DNA from: Hyphomicrobiales bacterium
Lineage (GTDB): Bacteria; Pseudomonadota; Alphaproteobacteria; Rhizobiales; Beijerinckiaceae
Reading direction: 5' to 3'
Length of the DNA stretch: 7,701 nt
Assembly (NCBI GenBank): GCA_025363375.1
Contig: JANYDZ010000089.1
Location: forward strand, 1-7,701
The position numbers and the translations under genes are program-made. The notes beneath the pieces were generated by a model. It made no database searches. It had not been told where the DNA came from and was given only the letters and a program-made list of their open reading frames with translations. Within the stretch, counting starts at the first letter, position 1. Every line of letters begins with the position of its first letter. Positions 1 through 5,780 of the stretch are shown piece by piece.

Positions 1-608
1 GCTCGCAGAGCAAACTCAACGGTCTCCATCACATGATGGAAACGCCGGCCATTGTGCGCAAGATTTTGTGGGCGGAGGAAAATGGCTACGACGCCTGCAT
101 TTCCAGCAACACTTTCGATCCGGGCGTCGACGGCGGGCGGCTCGCCGTCGACATTCCCGTCATCGGCCTCAACCGCGCCTCGATGCACGCGGCGCTGGTG
201 CTCGCCGACCGCGTCGGCATCACCGTGCCGTTGCCCCCGCACGTGCCCTATACGCGCCGCATCATGCGCGCCAACGGGCTGGAACAATTCATCGCGGGCA
301 TGAAGCCCATCGGGGTTTACGTCAACGCCGGCGAACGCAAGGACGAGATTTTCGCCATCATGGTGAAACTTATCCGCGAACTCGTCGACGAAGACGGCGC
401 GGAAATCATCCTGCCGCTCGGCGGCGCGCTGATCCCCTACATCGTCGATCCCGACGATCTCGCCAGGGCCACGGGCGTGCAGGTGCTCAACACGAAGGCC
501 ATCGGCATCCGTTTCGCGGAGCTTTGCGTCAGCCAGAAATGGACGCAAAGCGCCATCACCTATCCGCGCGCCAAGCTCGACGCCAGGGATTTCACCGCCC
601 GGCTTTGA
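1..608 (+). CDS. Asp/Glu/hydantoin racemase-family protein, 5'-truncated by window edge
   Basis: The frame is open from base 3 to the TGA at 606-608 (201 visible residues) with no stop upstream, so the start lies outside the window. The ATGs at 33 and 36 are probably internal, because this fold needs an N-terminal strand and helix before them. Family clues are GYDA followed by FDPGVDGGR, then DIPVIGLNRAS, a helix beginning MHAALVLADRVGI, and a VPYTRRIMRANGL stretch, all in the order seen in hydantoin and Asp/Glu racemases. Those enzymes deprotonate and reprotonate an alpha carbon with two cysteines. Here the first Cys position (three residues before DPG) is Asn, codon 108-110, and the second (normally in a GCAG/GCTG context) is Leu, codon 417-419, within ILPLGGA. 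Ordinary two-cysteine racemisation therefore looks unlikely. A decarboxylase, isomerase or binding role is possible. The downstream GlcG-like gene is probably co-transcribed. The fold call is fairly sure and the reaction unknown. Confidence 0.8.
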   Translation, partial: SQSKLNGLHHMMETPAIVRKILWAEENGYDACISSNTFDPGVDGGRLAVDIPVIGLNRASMHAALVLADRVGITVPLPPHVPYTRRIMRANGLEQFIAGMKPIGVYVNAGERKDEIFAIMVKLIRELVDEDGAEIILPLGGALIPYIVDPDDLARATGVQVLNTKAIGIRFAELCVSQKWTQSAITYPRAKLDARDFTARL

Positions 609-630
609 GCGGCGGCAAACGGAGATCGAC

Positions 631-1029
631 ATGCGCCTGAAACAAACACTCACCCTCGCGGACGTGCAGATCGTCGTCGAAGCCGCGCGCGCCAAGGCGC
701 GCCAACACGGTATGGAAGGCACCATCGCCGTCGTCGACCGCGGCGGCGCGCTGCTCTATCTGGAGCGCCCCGACGACCACAGCGCCAATTCCGTGGAAAT
801 GGCGACAGGCAAAGCGCGCACCGCCGCCTATCGCGAACGCCCCAGTTCCGCGCTGGAGGAGCGCGTCAAGGAACGCCCGGGTTTTCTGATGACGCCCAAC
901 CAGATCGGCGTGCGCGGCGGCGTGCCGCTTGTCTATCAGGGCGAATGCGTCGGCGCGGTGGGCGTCTCGGGCATCGGCGAATTCGACGAACCCGTGGCGG
1001 TCGCGGGGGCGGCGGCGTTGGAGGGGTGA
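631..1029 (+). CDS. GlcG/HbpS-family (heme-degrading domain, DUF336) protein
   Basis: This is a complete 132-aa protein, the usual length for single-domain GlcG/HbpS proteins. The ATG at 631 is preceded by GGAG at 621-624 with a 6-nt gap, a good ribosome binding site. The family pattern is clear: an N-terminal LTLADVQIVVEAA helix (7-19), IAVVDRGGALLYLER (32-46), a KARTAA helix (61-66) and the C-terminal RGGVPLVYQGECVGAVGVSG (95-114). There is no signal peptide, so it should be cytoplasmic, unlike the secreted Streptomyces HbpS. Family members bind heme or small ligands, and many sit beside carboxylate catabolic genes (glycolate, propanediol) with unclear roles. It lies 22 bp after the racemase-fold gene on the same strand and is probably in the same transcript. 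I infer an accessory role in the same pathway. Heme binding is not evident from the sequence. Confidence 0.85.
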   Translation: MRLKQTLTLADVQIVVEAARAKARQHGMEGTIAVVDRGGALLYLERPDDHSANSVEMATGKARTAAYRERPSSALEERVKERPGFLMTPNQIGVRGGVPLVYQGECVGAVGVSGIGEFDEPVAVAGAAALEG

Positions 1030-1050
1030 GGGGACTTCGCCAGCGTCTAG

Positions 1051-1090
1051 CGCGCTCGCGTTGGCATTTCGCGTTGCGGGCAAGAGCGCG
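1051..1090. terminator. possible hairpin between convergent genes
   Basis: The 89-bp gap between two converging genes contains perfect 7-bp arms, CGCGCTC at 1051-1057 and GAGCGCG at 1084-1090, around a 26-nt loop. The loop also contains a small TTGC/GCAA hairpin at 1074-1083. There is no T-run on either side, so it is at best a weak or factor-assisted terminator. The long loop makes a chance pairing in GC-rich DNA quite possible. An 8-bp direct repeat TCGCGTTG (1056-1063 and 1069-1076) overlaps it. Confidence 0.25.
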
Positions 1091-1118
1091 GATTAGCCGC
1101 TGCACCGCGCCCGCCCCG

Positions 1119-2150
1119 CTACTTCCCGCCCGCCGCAATCGCCGCCCGCATCCTCGCCACCGTCTCCGGCGCAAACGCGTAGAGCCGCCGCATCAGCGCC
1201 TCGATCTCCACGCCCGTCGCGGGAACGACTTCGAGTTGCAGCTTCTCCATCTCGTCCAGAAATTCGCGGTCGCGCATCAGCTTTTCGAAGGCGTCGCGCA
1301 GCGCGGCCGCGCGGTCGGCGGGCACATCCGGCGGCAGGTTGAAAGGCCGCGACATCACCTTTGGCGCGAGGATCAGGTCCCACACGCGCCGCTCCTCGTC
1401 GGTTTTGGCGAGATCGTAAAGCTCCGGAATCCCCTTCAGATCTTCGTGCGGTTTCAGCCCGCTTTGCAACAGCAGGCGAATGGTCCCGTCCTTCAGCCAG
1501 TCGGCTTTTTTGGTCTTGATGTAGGACCAGGAAATCCCGTGCACGCCCTGCACTTCGCCGCGCTCCAGCGCCAGCAGCGCCTCGGGCGTGCCGCGATAGC
1601 CGCTGATGAGCTTTATGGGCGCGCCGTGCAGGCGGGCCATGGCGATGGATTCGACCTCGCTGTCCGTGCCCGAGCCGAGGCTGGCGGAAATCAGCGGCAA
1701 TGTAAGCAGGTCGGCGGCCGATTTGTGCGGCGCGGATTTAGCCACGATGAACACCGCCGTCTCCGCCGTCACGCTGCCGAGCCAGAAGAATTTGAAGGGA
1801 TCGTAGCGCGCCGCGTCGTTGCCGCGCAGCGGCTCGAAAGGAATTTGCCGCTGCAAGGCGCCGATGACGCTGCCGTCGCGCGGCGCGGCGTTGGCGAAAT
1901 AGTTCGCGGCCACAAGGCTCGCCGCGCCCGGCATGTACTTCACCGCGAGCGCGGGATGGCCGGGGATGAATTTCCCCAGATGCCGCGCCACCGGCCGCGC
2001 GTAAGAATCATAGCCGCCGCCCGGATCGGAACCGACGATCACGCTGATGGTCTGCCCGCGATAAAAATCCGCGACGGGGTCGGCTGAAGCGGGCGGGGCG
2101 CCGGCGAGCGACGCGGCGAGCGACAGTGCGAGGCGGGCGGAGAAGCGCAT
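1119..2150 (-). CDS. TTT/Bug-family periplasmic substrate-binding protein
   Basis: From the ATG at 2150 this encodes 343 aa. It opens with a clear Sec signal peptide: basic MRFSAR, a hydrophobic LALSLAASLAGA core and an ASA cleavage site before DPVADFYRG (about residue 23). The mature start ISVIVGSDPGGGYDSYAR, then VKYMPGAASLVAANYF and a C-terminal helical region, match tripartite tricarboxylate transporter receptors (Bug proteins). These bind carboxylates or related small acids in a Venus-flytrap cleft and deliver them to TctA/TctB-type membrane proteins. No TctA or TctB is visible nearby, so it may be an orphan receptor. In-frame ATGs at 2183 (weak GGA spaced 7 nt) and 2207 are alternative starts. 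The frame stays open to 2321, but that extension crosses the 15-bp repeats and the start of the divergent gene, so I reject it. It is transcribed divergently from the enolase-superfamily gene. Confidence 0.88.
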   Translation of the reverse strand: MRFSARLALSLAASLAGAPPASADPVADFYRGQTISVIVGSDPGGGYDSYARPVARHLGKFIPGHPALAVKYMPGAASLVAANYFANAAPRDGSVIGALQRQIPFEPLRGNDAARYDPFKFFWLGSVTAETAVFIVAKSAPHKSAADLLTLPLISASLGSGTDSEVESIAMARLHGAPIKLISGYRGTPEALLALERGEVQGVHGISWSYIKTKKADWLKDGTIRLLLQSGLKPHEDLKGIPELYDLAKTDEERRVWDLILAPKVMSRPFNLPPDVPADRAAALRDAFEKLMRDREFLDEMEKLQLEVVPATGVEIEALMRRLYAFAPETVARMRAAIAAGGK

Positions 2151-2284
2151 TGGGACACCGGCGCTGTTGGAACGGGCGAGCATAGCGTTTTCCGCGCGCC
2201 TGTGCATAGACTTGTCGAAACAGGACTTGTCGAAACAAGGCTTGTCGAAAACAAGATCCGCCGAAACCAGCATGGGGAATTGCA
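2151..2284. promoter_or_regulatory. divergent intergenic control region
   Basis: This 134-bp stretch separates the TTT-receptor gene (leftward) from the enolase-superfamily gene (rightward). It should hold both promoters and any shared operator. The middle is noticeably richer in A/T than the neighbouring coding DNA and contains the tandem palindromes at 2211-2255, plus a degenerate GCCGAAAC at 2260-2267. I could not find a convincing -35/-10 pair on either strand. The ribosome binding site of the rightward gene is GGGGA at 2274-2278. The leftward gene has only weak Shine-Dalgarno candidates. Confidence 0.6.
2211..2255. repeat. three tandem 15-bp palindromic units, candidate operator array
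   Basis: The units are CTTGTCGAAACAGGA (2211-2225), CTTGTCGAAACAAGG (2226-2240) and CTTGTCGAAAACAAG (2241-2255), head to tail with an exact 15-bp period. Each is itself an inverted repeat, CTTGT-CGAA-ACAAG in the middle unit, with a 5-bp spacer in the third and one mismatch in the first. Outward half-sites TTGT/ACAA are typical of dimeric repressors. GntR-type sites use similar halves but usually a shorter spacer, so I name no regulator. Position between divergent genes favours an operator role. In the leftward transcript each unit could instead fold as a small hairpin with a UUCG loop. Read as protein on the minus strand the array would give repeated CFDKS, which looks like an artefact. Confidence 0.75.
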
Positions 2285-3424
2285 ATGGCGCCCGCCAGGA
2301 AAGAGCACACGCAGACGGCAAGCGATCTCAAGATCGGGAAGGTCGAGGCTTTCCGCTTGCGGCTTCCCTACAAAGGCGAGGTCTCGTTCAAAAGCCTCAA
2401 GCAATCCGTCGGCGAATACGCGCTGCTGCGCCTGAGCCTCGACAACGGCGTGACCGGCCTCGCCGAAACCATCTGCCGTCCCGAACAATCGGGCGAGGAC
2501 GCGACATCCATCGCCTACGAGATTGAGCATTTTCTCAAGCCGCTGCTCATCGGCGCCGATCCGCTCGCGCATCTCGCCGTGCTCGAACGCCTCAAGAAAA
2601 TCCGCGCCTGCGCGGCGTCAAAAAATCTCGTCGACATCGCGCTCTGGGACCTGCGCGGAAAAATCCTGGGACAGCCCGTCTGGCGTTTGCTCGGCGGCGG
2701 CGAGCCGAAGCCCGCGCCGCTCACCTGGATCGCCCATGGCAACAGCGTCGAGGGGCAGATCAACGAGGCCAAAAAAATGCGGGACACGCGCGGCTATCGC
2801 GGCATGAAACTTAAAACATGGCGCCGCTCGCGCGAAGATCTGCGCATGATCGAGGGCGTGCGCAAGGCCGTGGGCGACGACGTCTTCATCTACATCGATT
2901 GCAACGGCACCTACGCGGAGACCGAGGCGCGCGCCATTCTGCCGCGCGCCGCCGATTACAACGTCGCGTTCATCGAGGAGCCGTGCAATTTCGCCGATCC
3001 CGCGCGACAGGCCGCGATGGCCGCTGTTTTGCCCATCGCCCTGCTGGGCGATCAGTGCTGCGAAAGCCTTGCCGCCGTGAACATGCATCTGCGCCTGCAA
3101 AGCGTCGGCGCCGTCAGCGTCAAACTGCGCCGGACCGGATTTACCGAATCGTTGAAAATCATCGCCCTCTGCGAGGCGGCCGGCGTGCCCGCGCTCATCG
3201 GCACGGATTCGGAAAGCCGCCTTGCCGCCATGCCGCGCATCCACATGCGCGCGGCGATTCCCCATCTCGATCCCCTGCCAATGGAAACACATTTTTTCGA
3301 CAAGCTGGGCGACGATGTCTTCGCCGGCGATTTCAAATTCGCCGAGGGGACGCTGACCCCCTGCGACGCGCCCGGCTTTGGCGCGGAAATCGACGAAGGC
3401 AAGCTGCAAAAATACGCGTTTTGA
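2285..3424 (+). CDS. mandelate racemase/muconate lactonizing enzyme-family protein (enolase superfamily)
   Basis: This 379-aa cytoplasmic enzyme has the usual family length. The ATG at 2285 follows GGGGA (2274-2278) at 6 nt. The N-terminal capping domain (about 15-135) precedes a TIM barrel. Barrel motifs are in order: KLK at 175-177 (KxK, catalytic lysine), metal ligand D205 in YIDCNG, E231 in FIEEP, D256 in LLGDQ, and K280 in VSVK opposite the KxK. The C-terminal GTDSESRLAAM (306-316) closes the active site. The K/K arrangement places it in the MLE-like subgroup (cycloisomerases, dipeptide and other epimerases, racemases, some dehydratases), which abstract a proton alpha to a carboxylate bound to Mg2+. 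The third ligand is followed by Gln257, where MLE-type enzymes normally have Glu. The substrate cannot be read from the sequence. It is divergent from the TTT receptor and convergent with the liv operon. Confidence 0.9.
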   Translation: MAPARKEHTQTASDLKIGKVEAFRLRLPYKGEVSFKSLKQSVGEYALLRLSLDNGVTGLAETICRPEQSGEDATSIAYEIEHFLKPLLIGADPLAHLAVLERLKKIRACAASKNLVDIALWDLRGKILGQPVWRLLGGGEPKPAPLTWIAHGNSVEGQINEAKKMRDTRGYRGMKLKTWRRSREDLRMIEGVRKAVGDDVFIYIDCNGTYAETEARAILPRAADYNVAFIEEPCNFADPARQAAMAAVLPIALLGDQCCESLAAVNMHLRLQSVGAVSVKLRRTGFTESLKIIALCEAAGVPALIGTDSESRLAAMPRIHMRAAIPHLDPLPMETHFFDKLGDDVFAGDFKFAEGTLTPCDAPGFGAEIDEGKLQKYAF

Positions 3425-3426
3425 CA

Positions 3427-3452
3427 GGCGCGCGCGCCGAACAACGCGCGCC
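3427..3452. terminator. GC-rich hairpin between convergent genes, likely bidirectional terminator
   Basis: The 30 bp between the two converging stop codons contain a perfect 8-bp inverted repeat, GGCGCGCG (3427-3434) and CGCGCGCC (3445-3452), with a 10-nt loop. It fills almost the whole gap between the enolase-superfamily gene and livF. There is no adjacent T-run: only CCCTTTT lies about 9 nt further on the rightward side, inside livF. Termination would therefore be imperfect or factor-dependent. The position is right, and the evidence is the symmetry alone. Confidence 0.5.
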
Positions 3453-3454
3453 CG

Positions 3455-4165
3455 TCATCCCTTTTCCAGCCGCCACAGGCGCCGCACGATGAGATCCTTC
3501 TCGCTTGCTGGCCCCGCGTACACAAAGCGGCCCTCCTCCAGCACGCAGACGTCGTCGGCGATGCGCAGGGCCTCGTTGACATTCTGCTCGACAAGCAGCA
3601 CCGCCATGCCGAAACGGTCGCGAATGGAGACGATCATCTCGAACAGGCGCTGCACGAGAATCGGCGCGAGGCCGGCGGAGGGCTCGTCCAGCAACAAAAG
3701 TCTGGGCCGCGTCATCAGCGCGATGGAAATCGCCAGCATCTGCCGCTCGCCGCCGCTGAGCACCCTTGCCCTCGCGTCGCGGCGTTCGCGCAGTATGGGA
3801 AAGGTCTCGTAGACCTCCGCAAAGCGCGCCGCGCGCGCCGCGGCGTCGCCGGACAGACGCAGCGCGCCCATGCGCAAATTGTCTTCCACGCTCAGGTTGG
3901 GAAAGACGTTGCCTTCCTGCGGCACGAAACGAATGCCGCGCTCCGCCTGGCGGAAGGGACGCTGGTTGGTAATCTCCTGGCCGAAGAAACGCACTTTGCC
4001 CGCGCGCACGGGCAACACGCCGTAGACGCCTTTCAACAGCGATGATTTTCCCGCGCCATTGTGGCCGAAGAGGCCGACAATGCGGCGCTCGGCGACCACC
4101 AGATTCACCCCATGCAGCACCTCAAAGGCGCCGTAGGCGATGTCGAGACCGCTGACTTCAAGCAT
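3455..4165 (-). CDS. livF: ABC transporter ATP-binding protein, LivF type
   Basis: This 236-aa protein has the size and ending of LivF. ATPase motifs are complete: Walker A GHNGAGKS (34-41), Q-loop in VPQEGNVFP (Q83), signature LSGGE (136-140), Walker B LLLLDEP (156-162) and D-loop SAGLAP (163-168). The switch position reads LVEQN (Gln194 instead of His), which is normal for LivF. It should sit on the inner face of the membrane with LivG, powering LivH/LivM. The ATG at 4165 overlaps the end of livG by 8 bp, so translation is likely coupled; a GGGG lies 10 nt upstream. An upstream extension to 4360 is open but only overlaps livG in another frame. This is the last gene of the operon, ending 30 bp from the convergent gene. 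The transported substrate is not given by this subunit. Confidence 0.93.
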   Translation of the reverse strand: MLEVSGLDIAYGAFEVLHGVNLVVAERRIVGLFGHNGAGKSSLLKGVYGVLPVRAGKVRFFGQEITNQRPFRQAERGIRFVPQEGNVFPNLSVEDNLRMGALRLSGDAAARAARFAEVYETFPILRERRDARARVLSGGERQMLAISIALMTRPRLLLLDEPSAGLAPILVQRLFEMIVSIRDRFGMAVLLVEQNVNEALRIADDVCVLEEGRFVYAGPASEKDLIVRRLWRLEKG

Positions 4166-4934
4166 TGTAGACGCGCCCCAGATATTCGCGGATGACGGTT
4201 TCGTCGCCAAGCACGTGTTCGGCCGCGCCCGACGCGATGATGCGCCCGCCCTGCAGCACGCAGACATGGTCGGCGACCTCGCGCACGAGGTCGATATTGT
4301 GCTCGACGAGGAAGGTTGCGCGTCCTTCGGCCTTCGCCAGGGCGCGAATGAGATCGACAACGCGCGGAATAAGATCGATTTCGACGCCGGCCGCGGGCTC
4401 GTCGAGCAGCAGAACGCGCGCGCCGGTGGCGACCGCCCGCAGCAACGAGACGAGTTTTTGCTGGCCGAAGGGCAGTTCGCCCGCGGGCCTGCCGGCGGCG
4501 CCCTCGAGCGCCACCGTCTGCAACAACAGCCGCGCCTTCTCGCGGTTGGCGCGTTCCTGCGCGCGGGCGCCGGGCGTGAACAGGCCCAGCAAATTCTCGC
4601 CGCTTTGTCCGGGCATCGCCACGAGGATATTTTCGAGCGCCGTCAAAAACGGAAAAATGCGCACGTCCTGAAAACTGCGGCAGAGGCCGTGGCGCACGGT
4701 GTCGAAGGGCCGCACGCCCGCGAGCTTGACGCCATCGACGAAAATTTCGCCGGCCCGCGGCGCAAACACGCCGCAGACGATGTTGATGATCGTCGTTTTG
4801 CCCGCCCCGTTTGGCCCGATGCAGGCGGTGACTTTGCCCGGGGGAATGTCGATCGTCACGTCGTCGAAGACGAAGACGCCGCCGAAATTCATCGCGAGCC
4901 CGTCGATGCGCAGGCCGTTATTCGCGGAAGTCAT
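4158..4934 (-). CDS. livG: ABC transporter ATP-binding protein, LivG type, with unusual signature motif
   Basis: From the ATG at 4934 this is 258 aa. A GGTGG at 4941-4945 spaced 6 nt supports this start over the in-frame GTG at 4940. Motifs: Walker A GPNGAGKT (40-47), Q-loop in SFQDVRIFP (Q89), Walker B VLLLDEP (174-180) and H-loop LVEHN (His212), with LivG-like spacing between Walker A and signature. The signature reads LPFGQQK (154-160) where LivG proteins normally have LSYGQQ or LSGGQ, and the D-loop reads AAGVE rather than AAGLN/AAGMN. In the LivF-LivG heterodimer this signature would complete the site formed with LivF's Walker A, so one of the two ATP sites may be degenerate. The gene overlaps livM by 17 bp and livF by 8 bp, indicating a tightly coupled operon. 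Confidence 0.92.
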   Translation of the reverse strand: MTSANNGLRIDGLAMNFGGVFVFDDVTIDIPPGKVTACIGPNGAGKTTIINIVCGVFAPRAGEIFVDGVKLAGVRPFDTVRHGLCRSFQDVRIFPFLTALENILVAMPGQSGENLLGLFTPGARAQERANREKARLLLQTVALEGAAGRPAGELPFGQQKLVSLLRAVATGARVLLLDEPAAGVEIDLIPRVVDLIRALAKAEGRATFLVEHNIDLVREVADHVCVLQGGRIIASGAAEHVLGDETVIREYLGRVYNA

Positions 4935-5778
4935 ATTCACCCACCAGACCCCGGCGCCGGAATATCATGAGGCCGATCAGCAACAGGCCGTACAGGGCCT
5001 GTTGCAGCGGTCCCACATATTGGCTGGGAAGCCCGAGATACCGCAGCGATTCGTTGAAGACGATCAGAAGCACGACGCCGAGCACGGAGCCCCAGGTGCT
5101 CGCGAGCCCGCCGACGCCGATGTAGACGAGAACGAGGATCGACGCGTCGAGTGTGAACAATGTCGGGTCGATGTAGAACAGCGTCGCCGCGTAGAGCCCT
5201 CCGGCAAGGCCGGTGAGCGCCCCGGCGACGGACCAGATCAACATCTGGTAGCGACGCGGGTCCTTGCCGAGCGCGGCCAGCGCGTCGGGCCGGTCGCGCA
5301 CCGCGCGCAGGGCGCGCCCAAGCGGCGATCCGACGATTGTCCGGCACGCCAGGAAACACAGCGCGGCGAGCGCCGCGGTCGTGGCGAAGCGCGCGCCGGA
5401 GCCGGCGAAAAGGTCGGGCAGTTTCAGCCCATGCAAGCCTTCGCTGCCTTCGACGCGCGGCCCCAGATTGTGAAAAATGTCGAAGAAGACGAAGTTGAGC
5501 CCGAGCGTCGCCAGCGCGAAATAAAACCCGCCGATGCGCAACAGCGGCCACAGGGTGGCGGCGGCGACGGCGCCGCTGACGAGGAGCGCGGCCAGCAGCG
5601 CCAGATGAAAGTTCACGCCGAGCAGCACGTTGAGCCCGGCGGCGACATAGGCGCCGACGCCCAGATAGGCGGCCTGTCCCATCGCCATCATGCCGGTGTA
5701 GCCGATCACCAGATTGGCGGCGAGCGCCACAATGATCCAGACGCTGATGAGAGTGCCGAGGTAGTAAAGGTGTTCCAT
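4918..5778 (-). CDS. livM: branched-chain amino acid-type ABC permease, LivM
   Basis: From the ATG at 5778 this is a 286-aa multi-spanning inner-membrane protein, slightly shorter than many LivM. It shows the LivM hallmarks LVIGYTGMMAMGQAAYLGVGAYVAA (23-47) and the cytoplasmic coupling segment around GRALRAVRDRPDALAALG (154-171), followed by ALTGLAGGLYA (187-197). Hydrophobic segments lie at about 8-25, 32-50, 57-78, 84-100, 134-147, 181-200, 212-240 and 257-273. The upstream in-frame Met at 5853 would lie inside livH and add a hydrophilic His/Asp-rich leader, so I prefer 5778. It starts 2 bp after the livH stop and overlaps livG by 17 bp. With LivH it forms the membrane channel of the importer. 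Confidence 0.92.
   Translation of the reverse strand: MEHLYYLGTLISVWIIVALAANLVIGYTGMMAMGQAAYLGVGAYVAAGLNVLLGVNFHLALLAALLVSGAVAAATLWPLLRIGGFYFALATLGLNFVFFDIFHNLGPRVEGSEGLHGLKLPDLFAGSGARFATTAALAALCFLACRTIVGSPLGRALRAVRDRPDALAALGKDPRRYQMLIWSVAGALTGLAGGLYAATLFYIDPTLFTLDASILVLVYIGVGGLASTWGSVLGVVLLIVFNESLRYLGLPSQYVGPLQQALYGLLLIGLMIFRRRGLVGEYDFRE
4980..5005 (-). repeat. perfect 10-bp inverted repeat inside livM
   Basis: Arms GCAACAGGCC (4980-4989) and GGCCTGTTGC (4996-5005) flank a 6-nt loop. In the operon transcript this forms a strong hairpin, ending about 45 nt before the livG start codon. It encodes a LQQALYGLLLIG segment of LivM, so the codons partly explain it, but a perfect 10-bp stem with a short loop is notable. 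Confidence 0.6.
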
Positions 5779-5780
5779 GG

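Noticed and set aside
592..1083. 163-aa open frame on - opposite the GlcG-like gene
   Set aside because: It has no domain features and overlaps a complete family member with a good ribosome binding site on the other strand.
945..2087. 380-aa open frame on + opposite the TTT-receptor gene
   Set aside because: It is Arg/His/Gln-rich with no recognisable domain, and is the antisense shadow of a well-supported gene in GC-rich DNA.
2211..2255. CRISPR-like or transposon-end reading of the tandem repeats
   Set aside because: The units are directly abutting without spacers, and no cas gene, transposase or target duplication is present.
2151..2321. Upstream extension of the TTT-receptor frame giving a 400-aa protein with repeated CFDKS
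   Set aside because: It crosses the tandem palindromes and overlaps the start of the divergent gene. The repeated pentapeptide is just the 15-bp repeat read in frame, and an ideal signal peptide begins at 2150.
4140..4970. 276-aa open frame on + opposite livG
   Set aside because: It is the antisense shadow of livG, which carries the full ABC ATPase motif set.
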